DNA of 64,000 bases, taken from assembly GCA_963662675.2 (NCBI GenBank), contig CAXXHP010000002.1, forward strand, positions 434,001 to 498,000, written 5' to 3'. The DNA comes from G963662675 sp963662675. GTDB lineage: Bacteria > Bacteroidota > Bacteroidia > Bacteroidales > Prolixibacteraceae. Under the pieces are notes generated by a model, which worked only from the letters and a program-made list of their open reading frames with translations, was not told the DNA's origin and ran no database searches. The number at the start of each line of letters is the position of its first letter. The first letter of the stretch is position 1. Below, in pieces: positions 17,502 through 27,127 of the stretch. Made by a program: the position numbers and the translations under genes.

Positions 17502-19424
17502 TTATTCCTGACTTGGATTTGGCGTAATTTCATTATTAATGTAGTTGTCAACACTGATATAGTATTCTTTGTATTCTACAGAATATTGAGACGCCAACTT
17601 ATCCGTGTCATCAAAATAATAATTGGTTCTAACAAAGATGTATTTAGGAGAACCGCTCTGTAGATCGACAACCGGTACCAAAGCGTGTCTAATTCCAGCA
17701 TTCGTCTGATCTACATCTCTTGATTTGTTGAAGAAAGCTCTACGCCTGTGCAAGGTGTAGGACAATTGATTCTCAAAAGCAAACTCAACTCGGCGTTCGT
17801 GTAAAACATTCTCAATAGTAGGCTCAATTTCATCAAGGAAATAAGCTCTTCTTCGAATCTGGTTCAGATATGTTTTTGCCAATGCTATATCTCCATATCC
17901 TCCTCCATTTTCAACTGTTGCTTCGCAGTAGTTAAGTAAAACCTCAGCATATCGAATGTCATACCAGGGATTTTGGCTATATTCCTGAACCTGTACAGGA
18001 TCAAGAAATTTTCTTATCCCAAAGCCAGTAGAATAATAGTTACCTGCATTCTGATCATCCATTAATGCAAAACCTGAGTATGCACCTCCCATGCCTCCCC
18101 ATGTATCATAGGTTACTCCATTTACAGTTTCTGATGCATCTGCATAAAAGGTAAAATCACCTGTAGTTTTGATAATACCACCCTGAATACGGATAGTAAG
18201 ATTTCTAAACCCTGCATTTGGATACAAAACAGAAGCTTGAAAACGAGCATCTTTATTTAAGAACGGTTCATCCGGAGAATCATAAGCGATATAATCTACT
18301 GATGAATTAAAATTCATATTAGGCAAAGACACATATGAATCTTCCAAACCATCATTTCTGGTTTGTACCTTACCCGAAACATGATTAAAACTCGCATCGT
18401 AATCATCATAGGCATCTACCATGTCTAGAGTGACAGAATATCGTCCTGCCTGCCATGCAGTAGTAGTTTGTGCCGGGCTATTGTGTTCATCAAAACCATT
18501 AGAGTTTGTAGAAACTCCATTTTGATAACTTTTCCCGAAAATCCATTCTACATCTTGTCTTTCTAGAAAAAGATCCTGATAATTTTCTTTGGCTTCATTA
18601 ACACTTCCCGGTTCTGGTTCGTAAAGGCCAAATAAGCCTGATTGAATTAATGCTTCACTTGCCTCAATACTTTGATTGTAATAATCGTCAGCATATGAAG
18701 CTTCCATGTAAGCCAATTTCAGATTTACAGCTTTGTATGTATTTTGGATTGGTGCTTCATCCCAGTATTTACTAACTGAAGCGGCATGAAGTGCTGCCCT
18801 TGATTTTAATCCTAAAGCCGACCATTTTGTTGCACGATATACTCCTGAAGTACGTTCCTCTGGTAGATACTGGATAGCTAGATCCAGCTCATCCATCACA
18901 AAATCCCAGGTTTCTTTTTCTGTACTTCTAGGAATATATAGCTCTACGTTTTCGCCACCATCATAAGCATCATCTAGTGTTTCGGTTACGATAGGAACCC
19001 CACCAGTTGCCCTAACCATGGCAAAATAGACATATCCTCTTACGAAGTGTGTTTCACCAAGCAACTCATAATAAGTTTGCTCAGTTATAGTTCCATTTTC
19101 AAATGCGTTTTCAATTGCTTCAATAAAAGCATTAATATCGCGCATGCCTGTATAATCCCAGAGAGAAGCAACTCCTCCTGTTCCATAAGCGGTTCCATGT
19201 GTATCGGTAGCGTCCATGGTGTTTTTATCACCTGTCGCAAACGCATTCATAGGTACCATATTGTATAATTGTGCTAGAAGTCGCTGAAGTCCCGCTTCAC
19301 TACTTAGCATATCGTCAGCTGACATTTTAGTAAGGTCACCTTCCAGGTTATCGAACATTGGTTCGCACGAGCCAAATACCAACGTAACACACAATATTGT
19401 AATATAGAATAATTTATTTTTCAT
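17502..19424 (-). CDS. SusD/RagB-family nutrient-binding lipoprotein
   Basis: A 640-residue outer-membrane lipoprotein with a signal peptide ending LVFGSC. It shows the SusD fold: the N-terminal LEGDLTKMSADDMLSSEAGLQRLLAQLYNMVPM, helices of TPR type (THFVRGYVYFAMVRATGGVPIVTETL, ATKWSALGLKSRAALHAASVSKY), and the C-terminal RYAEVLLNYCEATVENGGGYGDIALAKTYLNQIRRRA region. SusD caps the SusC barrel and captures oligosaccharide. It sits 11 bases from the susC stop, as in most PULs. At 640 residues it is slightly long for the family. Confidence 0.95.
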   Translation of the reverse strand: MKNKLFYITILCVTLVFGSCEPMFDNLEGDLTKMSADDMLSSEAGLQRLLAQLYNMVPMNAFATGDKNTMDATDTHGTAYGTGGVASLWDYTGMRDINAFIEAIENAFENGTITEQTYYELLGETHFVRGYVYFAMVRATGGVPIVTETLDDAYDGGENVELYIPRSTEKETWDFVMDELDLAIQYLPEERTSGVYRATKWSALGLKSRAALHAASVSKYWDEAPIQNTYKAVNLKLAYMEASYADDYYNQSIEASEALIQSGLFGLYEPEPGSVNEAKENYQDLFLERQDVEWIFGKSYQNGVSTNSNGFDEHNSPAQTTTAWQAGRYSVTLDMVDAYDDYDASFNHVSGKVQTRNDGLEDSYVSLPNMNFNSSVDYIAYDSPDEPFLNKDARFQASVLYPNAGFRNLTIRIQGGIIKTTGDFTFYADASETVNGVTYDTWGGMGGAYSGFALMDDQNAGNYYSTGFGIRKFLDPVQVQEYSQNPWYDIRYAEVLLNYCEATVENGGGYGDIALAKTYLNQIRRRAYFLDEIEPTIENVLHERRVEFAFENQLSYTLHRRRAFFNKSRDVDQTNAGIRHALVPVVDLQSGSPKYIFVRTNYYFDDTDKLASQYSVEYKEYYISVDNYINNEITPNPSQE

Positions 19425-19435
19425 ATCATCTCGAT

Positions 19436-22400
19436 TTATAGACTTAGGTTAACACCAATACTGAATGTTTTCATCAACGGATATCCGCCTGCCCCCATCC
19501 AACTGGAATCATTTCGTTCCGGGTCATAAGGTTTAAGAAGACTATTACAGATAGTCACCAAGTTGGTGCCACTTGCAAAAAATCTTGCATTGGTTATCCC
19601 GATTTTATTTAAGACTTCCTTGGAAAGAGTGTATCCAATTTCAGCACTTTTTAATCTTACATAAGTAGCATCAACATAGTTATAAGGTTGATTTACATTA
19701 TATGTAGCATTTCGAGAGGTATCGTATCCACTTGATGCAGTTGTAAGTGCCGGCCAATATCCGGATACCCATTGAGCATTTGGATCTTGTGGATTAGTAT
19801 ATCCATCAGCTAAATGCCAACGATCCAAATAGGTAGTGAAGGTATTATTGAAATAACCATATCCCCAGGCACCAGAAAGAGATACTGATTTATGTACCAA
19901 AGCTGCTCCAGTAAATACTAGGCTAAAGTCAAAATTCTTATAATCTCCCGAAATATTTAACCCAAATTGTAAAGGAGGGTTAGTCTCGGACCATGTATAT
20001 TGACGATCCTGCTCATCGATTATACCGTTTCCATTCAAATCAGCAATCTTGTACATTCCGGGAACAAGGTTTGTATTCGAATTAAAGCTATCATACATTA
20101 CTGAAGAAGAGTTAATGTCATTTAGATTTTGGAACTGTCCACCTTCCCATAGGTAAGTGGCTCCACTTCTTGCATTATTCCATCTATTGAGCGTTCCATT
20201 ATCCCAATAATCATAGCTTGATGTATAAGTAGCCGTATTTTCAGCTTCAATATACGTATCTCTCGATCTGGCAAAAGTGGCAGATGCTGCTACTTTATAA
20301 TTAAATTTACCAATCGTATTCCTATGAGTTAGCATTAACTCAACACCAACGTTCTCACTTCTATTGAGATTTTCAGATGGTAAATCAACACCATAAAAAT
20401 CAGGTACGGTTGAACTACGCGTTGCTGCAGTTCCTATTGTTTCTCTTTTGAAGAAATCAACTGACCCTCCAAATAAGCCTTCGAACAAACCCCAATCGAC
20501 TCCGATATTTCTCATTCTAACATCGGCCCACGACAGTATTGTATTTGTAACACTATGATTGTAATAACCTGAGACTTGAGATGCATCATCAAAAACATAA
20601 CCATCTCCTTGACTATAACCGCCAATATATGCGTAAGCACCTCCTTGCAGACTTCCTGTTTTACCATCAGACGCCCTTACCTTCAAATTGTCAATCCATC
20701 CAAAATTATCTTTTATAAATGATTCTTCAGACATCCGCCATCCTATAGAGTAAGAAGGGAAAAATGCCCAACGTTTCCCTGAGGCATAATAATATGTTCC
20801 ATCATAACGTCCCATCAATTCTAAAAGGTATTTACCTGCATAATCATAATCGATGCGGCTAATGTAACCCGCGGTAGCTGACTCACTTCTAGTTCCGGAG
20901 TTAGATGCGGTGGATTCATCTCCCTGATTAATAATGTCATGTGTGTAAAAATCACCATACTCACGAGAAGCTCCAATAGAACGATAGTTGTTCTTGGTCA
21001 TCTCTGCGGCTAATAATGCATTCACATGATGGTTACCTAATGTAAGCGAATAATTGGCTTGTGCTTTCAAATAAAATCGGGTTGAAGTGTTCCAGTCTTC
21101 GCTATAAGAAGTTATGTCAGCATTCTGTCCCACTTGAACATCTGTCCAGTAATTGTATAATGGATATCTGTATGCAAAATCAGTACCTGTGCTAGAGTTA
21201 TAGTCGTAAGCTGCACTTACATTCAGATCTAGTCCTTTAAGGAATGGTGCCTCATATTTAACATCGAGATTATTATTAAACGCTTTGCGGTAGTCTTTTT
21301 GATACCCATTATCAGGATCAATAAGTGCCTGTGGATTCCTACCTTCCGGTTCAACCCAAGAGTAATGATCGGAGTTTGTAATAGTAGTTGGGCCTACAGT
21401 ACGTTCAGCTAGTGCCAAGTAATAAAACATATTCCAATCTGAATTACCCTGTGGTCTTGACTGGTAACTTGAATTTAAGGATGATCGAAAATTAACCGTA
21501 ATATCATCGGTCATTTTAGTCGTTAAATTTGCGTTTATCGTATATCGGTCATACTTGTATATTGATGAATCAAATAATCCTGGTTCATCCGTAAAACTGC
21601 CGCTTAAATAATATTGGGTTTGTTCATTACCTCCTCGAAATGATAGGTTATGATTCTGGGTCAAAGAAAAATTCTTCATCGCTAAATCATACCAGTCAGT
21701 ATCAACATATCCTTCATCCCCATCAATATAATGTTGAATAAATTCATCACTATATTTTAATTGTTGTTTGGAGTTAAGAGCCATTTCGTTTCGTAAGTTC
21801 ATATACGTAACAATATCAACAGGCTCCGGCATTGCTGTAGGAACACCAAAAGCAAAATTGTTTGAGTAACTGATTGTTGGCTTACCTACAACTCCCTTTT
21901 TGGTGGTAACTAATACAACCCCGTTACCGGTTCCCATTCCATAAATTGAAGCTGAAGCATCTTTCAAAACAGAAATGCTTTCGATATCATCAGAATTTAA
22001 TTCTCCAAGAGTTCTTGCATCATTGCCTCTTACAATACCGTCAATTACGATTAATGGATCTTCACCATAGCCACGCACACTTAAATCTGTATCAAAGTTA
22101 CCTGGCTTACCTGATTCCTGACGGATAAGCAATCCTGGGACTTTACCTTGCAAGGAAGAAACTACGTTTGCTTGTTTTGTATTCGTAATATCTTCAGAAT
22201 TTATTACTGAAATAGCACTCGTAAGTGATTCCTTTTTCTTTGTGCCATAACCAATAGCAACAACTTCATCGAGTCCGATTGCATCTTCTTCAAGTGTGAC
22301 ATCTATCTTCGATTGAGTCCCAACTCCAAATTCTTGGCTTTTCATCCCGATAAACGAGAATACTAAAGTCGCATTTTCTGGTATTCCAGATAAATTATAT

Positions 22401-22909
22401 TCCCCATCGAAATTAGTTACTGTTCCGATTGTTGTGCCTTTCACGACAATAGTAACTCCAATAAATGGATCACCACTAGCATCAGTCACTTTTCCGGAAA
22501 TTGTTTTTGTTTGAGGCTGTTGAGAATTGTTATCGTCCTCAGACTTTGTCAACAAAACTCTCTGGTCGACAATTGCATAAACTACATTTGCACGTGAAAA
22601 TATCTCATCCAGAATTTCTGGAACTAATTTTCCCTCTGATGTAATGCTGACTTCTCTGTTAACATCAATAATACTTGCATCATATGCAAAATGAAGTTCG
22701 GTTTGTTCCTCAATTTCCTCTAGAACATTTTTAATTGAGGAATTTGTTATGTTCAAATTTATTTTTGCACTTTGAGAATATGCATTTACAGCATAACCTT
22801 GCGACATACATAATGTAAAAAGCAAGAATAATATTCTCATCGTCATTAACAATTTCGACTTCCATATTTGTCTAAACATGGGAATCGATTGACAGTAATT
22901 TTTTTTCAT
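19436..22909 (-). CDS. SusC-type TonB-dependent receptor with N-terminal STN signalling domain
   Basis: An 1157-residue receptor. In order: long N-terminus and signal sequence to about residue 46, an STN domain at about 50-125 (INLNITNSSIKNVLEEIEEQ, LHFAYDASIIDVNREVSI), a carboxypeptidase-like sandwich (ISGKVTDASGDPFIGVTIVVKGT...), a TonB plug (VVSSLQGKVPGLLIRQ, VRGYGEDPLIVIDGIVRG) and a 22-strand-type barrel ending YPLMKTFSIGVNLSL. The STN domain marks it as a receptor that signals inward, here to the adjacent FecR. It imports glycan with SusD using TonB energy. Confidence 0.96.
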   Translation of the reverse strand: MKKNYCQSIPMFRQIWKSKLLMTMRILFLLFTLCMSQGYAVNAYSQSAKINLNITNSSIKNVLEEIEEQTELHFAYDASIIDVNREVSITSEGKLVPEILDEIFSRANVVYAIVDQRVLLTKSEDDNNSQQPQTKTISGKVTDASGDPFIGVTIVVKGTTIGTVTNFDGEYNLSGIPENATLVFSFIGMKSQEFGVGTQSKIDVTLEEDAIGLDEVVAIGYGTKKKESLTSAISVINSEDITNTKQANVVSSLQGKVPGLLIRQESGKPGNFDTDLSVRGYGEDPLIVIDGIVRGNDARTLGELNSDDIESISVLKDASASIYGMGTGNGVVLVTTKKGVVGKPTISYSNNFAFGVPTAMPEPVDIVTYMNLRNEMALNSKQQLKYSDEFIQHYIDGDEGYVDTDWYDLAMKNFSLTQNHNLSFRGGNEQTQYYLSGSFTDEPGLFDSSIYKYDRYTINANLTTKMTDDITVNFRSSLNSSYQSRPQGNSDWNMFYYLALAERTVGPTTITNSDHYSWVEPEGRNPQALIDPDNGYQKDYRKAFNNNLDVKYEAPFLKGLDLNVSAAYDYNSSTGTDFAYRYPLYNYWTDVQVGQNADITSYSEDWNTSTRFYLKAQANYSLTLGNHHVNALLAAEMTKNNYRSIGASREYGDFYTHDIINQGDESTASNSGTRSESATAGYISRIDYDYAGKYLLELMGRYDGTYYYASGKRWAFFPSYSIGWRMSEESFIKDNFGWIDNLKVRASDGKTGSLQGGAYAYIGGYSQGDGYVFDDASQVSGYYNHSVTNTILSWADVRMRNIGVDWGLFEGLFGGSVDFFKRETIGTAATRSSTVPDFYGVDLPSENLNRSENVGVELMLTHRNTIGKFNYKVAASATFARSRDTYIEAENTATYTSSYDYWDNGTLNRWNNARSGATYLWEGGQFQNLNDINSSSVMYDSFNSNTNLVPGMYKIADLNGNGIIDEQDRQYTWSETNPPLQFGLNISGDYKNFDFSLVFTGAALVHKSVSLSGAWGYGYFNNTFTTYLDRWHLADGYTNPQDPNAQWVSGYWPALTTASSGYDTSRNATYNVNQPYNYVDATYVRLKSAEIGYTLSKEVLNKIGITNARFFASGTNLVTICNSLLKPYDPERNDSSWMGAGGYPLMKTFSIGVNLSL

Positions 22910-23055
22910 AAATCTGTAATGATTTGAGTAAGAAATTTTAGCTAAATAGTGTTGATTTACAGAAGGATACCGTCATGTCTCCAGTCTGGTTAGTCGTTCT
23001 TCTAAATAAATCGGGGTAGGTTAATTTTTCCATAGGCAGATAAGTTTAGTTTCAG

Positions 23056-24054
23056 TTAGTTAGTATATAGTGTAACATTGTTTTCATCGATAAACTCAGA
23101 ACTTATTTCGGCAAACGATTCGATCGCTGTCAAAACATCAGATAAGCTTTCATCCTTAAAGAAATAGGCAGAAACTATAGGTTTATACACTTCCGGATTC
23201 TGAACCGTTATTTCAACATCAAACTTATTTTCAAGTGCCCTAATGACCTCATTCATTGGGGCATCCTTAAAATCAAGGTGGCCTTTTTTCCATTCGGCAA
23301 TGTTTGTCCCTCCCGTCTCCCTTATCTTTACATCTTGAGTAGTTACATCAAACTGAGCCGTTTCTCCTGGTCTCAGTTTATAACTGATTGATTCATTCCT
23401 TGGATGTGAAAGTTCAACACTTCCAGTTTCCAACATAACTTTAAAATTGTCATCCCCGGGGTAGGCGCAAACATCAAATGTGGTTCCATAAACTTTTACA
23501 TTTAAGTCTTCACAAATAACCACCAAAGGATTGTTCGCATCTTTTTTTACATCAAGATATGCCTGGCCCAAAAGAATTAAATCACGATTATCAACTGAAT
23601 AATTGTTGTTGTACTGGAGGGTTGTTCCTGAGTTCAACCACACAATTGAACTGTCAGGGAGTATGACTTTTGATATCTGACTATTCTCGGCTACAACAGT
23701 GAGATACCTCAATTCACTGTCTGTTTTGCAATCATCCTGGCCATTAAACAGCAGATTTAATACAGATGCTAACCCAATGCAAAGAATTAAAATTGCAGCA
23801 TATTTAATTCTTGATATTTTAAAATTGGAAAAACTTTTTTGTGGTTGGATTCTTTTCTCTAAGTCTAAATAGAACCTATCGATTTTAGATTGTTCGACCT
23901 TCTTCTCCGAAGACAAGATCGCCCACGAAGTTTTTGTTTTCTTATAAATCTCTTTGGTTTCAGAATCAGCATTAATTATTGAGAATAATTTCTTTTTATC
24001 TTCAATCTCAATATTGCCTGTGATCAGATTTAATATGTCGTTATAAAGTTTCAT
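23056..24054 (-). CDS. FecR-type anti-sigma factor
   Basis: A 332-residue inner-membrane protein. The N-terminal about 80 residues are cytoplasmic and should bind the sigma factor, one membrane helix follows (IKYAAILILCIGLASVLNLLF), then the periplasmic FecR domain (SKVILPDSSIVWLNSGTTLQY, LILLGQAYLDVKKDANNPLVV, VYGTTFDVCAYPGDDNFKVML) and a C-terminal DUF4974 segment (WKKGHLDFKDAPMNEVIRALENKFDVEI). The start at 24054 (MKLYNDILNL) is preferred over a longer frame whose extra residues look unrelated. It links the STN domain of SusC to the sigma factor. Confidence 0.93.
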   Translation of the reverse strand: MKLYNDILNLITGNIEIEDKKKLFSIINADSETKEIYKKTKTSWAILSSEKKVEQSKIDRFYLDLEKRIQPQKSFSNFKISRIKYAAILILCIGLASVLNLLFNGQDDCKTDSELRYLTVVAENSQISKVILPDSSIVWLNSGTTLQYNNNYSVDNRDLILLGQAYLDVKKDANNPLVVICEDLNVKVYGTTFDVCAYPGDDNFKVMLETGSVELSHPRNESISYKLRPGETAQFDVTTQDVKIRETGGTNIAEWKKGHLDFKDAPMNEVIRALENKFDVEITVQNPEVYKPIVSAYFFKDESLSDVLTAIESFAEISSEFIDENNVTLYTN

Positions 24055-24163
24055 ATGTTGTGTGTCTCTATATAATATTGCACGAAAGAGCATATACCCC
24101 TATGCCCTCTCAAAAAAAATGAAGGGAAGTCGTATTATTTATGGACAGTTTTGGTTTAAAAAA

Positions 24164-24754
24164 TCACTGGATAAACAAGTATGAAACTAAGGGGAGATAA
24201 TCTTTTAAGGCGATTCTAAAGATTTTTAGTGATTTGGTCATTTGGTTCTCCACCGTTTTTATGGAAATATTAAGCTCTTCTGCAATTTCTCTGTTTTTCT
24301 TATTCTCACTCCGGCTTAATTCAAATACTTTTCTGCACTGTGGTGGTAATCCGTTTAAAGTTCTTTCAATTATCTGTTCAATTTCCTGAAAAATAAAAAC
24401 AGATGTGTCAAGCTCTTTTAATACATCAATATTTAAATCTAATTCATCTTCTCCACATAAATTGGAATCAAATAACTTTTGACGATAACGCTGGTCACGA
24501 AGCTTATATAAGCAATTGTTCTTAGCTACGGAAAATAGGAAGGGAGCTAAATTCGTATTTTCGTTTAATGTGTGCCTCTTTTCCCATAATGTGAAAAATG
24601 TATCTTGAACTATATTTTCAGCAATATCTTGTTGTGGTATAAATTCAAGGATGAAATAATACAATTTTGAGAAATAGTCATTATACACTGATCTAAATGC
24701 TACTTCATCATCATTCATTATCTTTTCTAGAAATAAAATATTCCTCTCACTCAT
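24164..24754 (-). CDS. ECF RNA polymerase sigma factor (FecI/Bacteroidota PUL type)
   Basis: A 196-residue sigma-70 family ECF factor. Region 2 is at about 10-75 (DEVAFRSVYNDYFSKLYYF, AENIVQDTFFTLWEKR) and region 4 at about 130-185 (LPPQCRKVFELSRSENKKNREIAEELNISIKTVENQMTKSLK, a GerE-like HTH). This is the usual Bacteroidota PUL regulator that works with FecR and an STN-bearing SusC. It is first in transcription order of the PUL, so it should drive its own locus from upstream and from the gap before susC. Start could also be the in-frame ATG 36 bases in. Confidence 0.94.
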   Translation of the reverse strand: MSERNILFLEKIMNDDEVAFRSVYNDYFSKLYYFILEFIPQQDIAENIVQDTFFTLWEKRHTLNENTNLAPFLFSVAKNNCLYKLRDQRYRQKLFDSNLCGEDELDLNIDVLKELDTSVFIFQEIEQIIERTLNGLPPQCRKVFELSRSENKKNREIAEELNISIKTVENQMTKSLKIFRIALKDYLPLVSYLFIQ

Positions 24755-25181
24755 AAGGCCTTAAGTTTCATCAAGATTGTTTTTTTTATAAAAACTATCA
24801 TAGGAACTCTAAATATTGGGATAGCTAAAATGCATTTGAACAAGACTTTAAAGCGGTCACGTTAAAGACAAAATCAACGCCTTAGCAATAAAAATACGAT
24901 TTTCTTTATTTAAACAATAGTGTTCACAATTTAACCTAAAACAGATGTCTCTCTGCCAACAGGCTTTACTATTGGGGAAAGAGTAAACAATACCTTAAGG
25001 AAAGGGAGTGCTTGGCATAGACTCCATACCACATAAAAATATGTTTTAATGCAGTTGTTTTGTATTTGTGCTGTTTACTAGGCACTTATGGGGTATGTTT
25101 TTCGCCTTTTCAAGAGGAATACAGACTTTAACGTTTTTCTAAAATGAGTTATAATGGATTTATCAATCACTGTGGGACAAA
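24755..25181 (-). other. Intergenic region upstream of the PUL sigma factor
   Basis: About 430 bases with no supportable gene on either strand. It should hold the promoter that starts the PUL. A T9 run near 24779 and several A/T tracts are present. No clean TAnnTTTG box with a well-placed TTG was found for the sigma gene. Confidence 0.5.
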
Positions 25182-25219
25182 AAAAGTAAAGCGAACATGA
25201 TCATGTTCGCTTTACTTTT
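25182..25219 (-). terminator. Perfect 38-base palindromic terminator after tRNA-Ala
   Basis: A perfect 19 + 19 base inverted repeat centred at 25200/25201, containing GCGAACATGATCATGTTCGC. On the reverse strand, the direction of the tRNA, it runs into seven T. It lies 9 bases beyond the tRNA 3' end, so it is a dedicated Rho-independent terminator. In this geometry the loop would need to open a few base pairs at the centre. Confidence 0.9.
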
Positions 25220-25228
25220 CGCATCAGG

Positions 25229-25302
25229 TGGAGAATATCGGAATCGAACCGATGACCTTTTGACTGCCAGTCAAACGCTCTAGCCAACTGAGCTAATCCC
25301 CC
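25229..25302 (-). tRNA. tRNA-Ala (anticodon GGC)
   Basis: The reverse strand folds as a full cloverleaf of 74 bases: acceptor GGGGGAT/ATTCTCC, D-arm GCTC/GAGC, anticodon stem TTTGA/TCAAA with loop CTGGCAG, and T-arm ATCGG-TTCGATT-CCGAT. The anticodon at loop positions 34-36 is GGC, with U33 before it and A37 after, decoding GCC/GCU. The third acceptor pair is G-U, the alanine identity element, which supports the call. The 3' CCA is not fully encoded (CC then T follow the discriminator A). Confidence 0.96.
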
Positions 25303-25586
25303 ATTTAAGCACGGCAAATATAATAATATTTTTAAAACTGCGATCGCATTAGTCCTTCTTTACAAGTATCCAATATAAAATCAAAGAAATAGCGATTCTA
25401 AAGAATTCGCAAAACAGATAAAATTTTCAACCAACCACTCGACCTATGCGCCAATAATCCCTCTACATTGCTGTATAACATGGCATTGTGTGTAGTTTTT
25501 CATAATAGAAACCTCTTTATTGATGCCAAATTTTCCTTAACTTTTCATGAAATTTATTCCTGACATAAACCTAAAAGTGAATAATT

Positions 25587-26273
25587 ATGGAACTCAAAAA
25601 ATCACCGAAAGTAGATCTTGAGAACAAAAAGTGTTATTTCATTCTTGTTGGTTTGATAATTTCATTGGGAACTACCCTTCTTGCATTTGAATGGAAAACA
25701 AATGTACAAAAGGTAGCTTCATTCGATCCAATGGATGCTATAGAGATAGAAGAAGAGTATATTCCAGTTACCCGCGAGGAAGAAATACGAAAAACGACCC
25801 CACCTCCAACACCCATTTCAATTGAGGAGCTAATTATTGTAGACAATAATGCTGAGATTGAAGTTGAGCTAGAAATTGAGGATACAGAAGCAACAGAGGA
25901 AACAGTAATCACAATAGCACCAATCATACAGCAAACTGAAGAAAAAGAAGAAGATAATAAGATTTTCTATGCCGTTGAACAGGCTCCAGAATTTCCTGGA
26001 GGAAATATAGCTTTGCTCAGATATCTTCAGAATGAAGTCAATTATCCGGTAATAGCACAAGAAAACGGCATTGAAGGAACGGTTACCATCAACTTTGTGG
26101 TTGACAAGGATGGTGGCATTTCTGAAGCAAGAATATTGAGAAGTGTTGACAATTCACTTGATAAAGAAGCACTACGTGTCGTGAATTCTCTCCCAAAATG
26201 GAAACCGGGAAAACAAGGGGGAAAAGCAGTAAGGGTGAATTATTCGGTACCAATAAAATTTAAATTGCAATAA
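25587..26273 (+). CDS. TonB-family energy transducer with acidic linker (copy 1)
   Basis: A 228-residue protein: short positive N-terminus, one membrane helix at about 17-34, a periplasmic linker at about 50-125 that is dominated by Glu and Asp with few Pro, and a TonB C-terminal domain at about 133-228 (APEFPGGNIALLRYLQNEVNYPV, AQENGIEGTVTINFVVDKDG, LPKWKPGKQGGK). TonB carries proton-motive energy to outer-membrane receptors. Usual linkers are Pro/Lys rich, so the acidic linker is unusual but appears in both copies here. A second copy with the same plan follows after a terminator. Confidence 0.92.
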   Translation: MELKKSPKVDLENKKCYFILVGLIISLGTTLLAFEWKTNVQKVASFDPMDAIEIEEEYIPVTREEEIRKTTPPPTPISIEELIIVDNNAEIEVELEIEDTEATEETVITIAPIIQQTEEKEEDNKIFYAVEQAPEFPGGNIALLRYLQNEVNYPVIAQENGIEGTVTINFVVDKDGGISEARILRSVDNSLDKEALRVVNSLPKWKPGKQGGKAVRVNYSVPIKFKLQ

Positions 26274-26295
26274 AAATTGAAGCCATATATTAGTG

Positions 26296-26332
26296 AAACC
26301 TGACTGCTTGTTAATGTGGTCAGGTTTTTTTT
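26296..26332 (+). terminator. Rho-independent terminator after the first TonB gene
   Basis: AAACCTGAC / GTCAGGTTT perfect nine-base stem with a 14-base loop, then a run of T to 26332. It lies 23 bases after the stop of the first TonB gene, so the two copies are transcribed as separate units. Confidence 0.88.
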
Positions 26333-26424
26333 GTGCCACTTCTTTTTTTTGAAGATTATTTTCTATCTTTAGCCCCTCAAAGTAAAAAATGGGTCTGTAG
26401 GGACTAAACTTATAAAACTGAATT

Positions 26425-27111
26425 ATGGAAGTAAAGAAATCACCCAAGGCTGATCTGGAGGGCAAAAGAAACATTTTTGTTCAACTAGGATTAGTAATCT
26501 CTTTGGGAATCATTTTGCTTGCCTTCGAATGGACAACCAAGGTAACAAAGGTTTCTGCATTCGATGAGATGGAAGCATTCGAAGTTGAGGAAGAAATTAT
26601 TCCAATTACAAGAGAAGAGCAAGTTGTCGAAACAACTCCACCTCCTGCACCAACAGTAGTTGAGGTGTTGAATATTGTTGATGATGACACTGAGATTGAA
26701 GAAGAGTTAGAGATTGAAGACACTGAAGCTGATGATGAAACAGTAATTGAAATCGCTCCAATAATCGAACAAGAAGAGGAGGAAGAAGCAGAAAATACGG
26801 TATTTGTTATCGTAGAAGATATGCCTATGTTTCCCGGAGGAGACATTGCTCTCCGTAGTTATCTCGGGAAAAATGTTAAATATCCTGTAGTTGCTCAGGA
26901 AAACGGCATTCAAGGCAAGGTTTATGTGAGCTTTGTTGTTGACAGAGATGGTAGTGTAATAAATGCGCGCATTGCTCGTGGCGTTGATTCGTCATTGGAC
27001 AAAGAAGCACTTCGCGTTGTTAACTCACTTCCAAAATGGAAACCAGGTATGCAAGGAGGTAAAGCTGTGAAAGTATCTTACACAGTGCCTATTAACTTTA
27101 AATTGCAGTAA
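26425..27111 (+). CDS. TonB-family energy transducer with acidic linker (copy 2)
   Basis: A 228-residue tandem paralogue of the preceding protein, same length and layout: helix near residues 17-34 (FVQLGLVISLGIILLAF), acidic linker (VDDDTEIEEELEIEDTEA, EQEEEEEAENT) and TonB C-terminal domain (MPMFPGGDIALRSYLGKN, AQENGIQGKVYVSFVVDRDG, LPKWKPGMQGGK). Similarity is strongest in the C-terminal domain and the helix, and lower in the linker. Its own terminator follows. The copies could serve different receptors or differ in expression. The N-terminal segment MEVKKSPKADLEGK closely echoes that of copy 1. Confidence 0.92.
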   Translation: MEVKKSPKADLEGKRNIFVQLGLVISLGIILLAFEWTTKVTKVSAFDEMEAFEVEEEIIPITREEQVVETTPPPAPTVVEVLNIVDDDTEIEEELEIEDTEADDETVIEIAPIIEQEEEEEAENTVFVIVEDMPMFPGGDIALRSYLGKNVKYPVVAQENGIQGKVYVSFVVDRDGSVINARIARGVDSSLDKEALRVVNSLPKWKPGMQGGKAVKVSYTVPINFKLQ

Positions 27112-27127
27112 ACAAAACTTCTATATG

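Noticed and set aside
26481..26846. A Ser-rich 121-codon frame on the minus strand opposite the second TonB gene.
   Set aside because: It is the complement of the acidic linker (Glu/Asp codons read as Ser/Val/Ile), a shadow of the TonB gene; the first TonB gene has the same kind of shadow.
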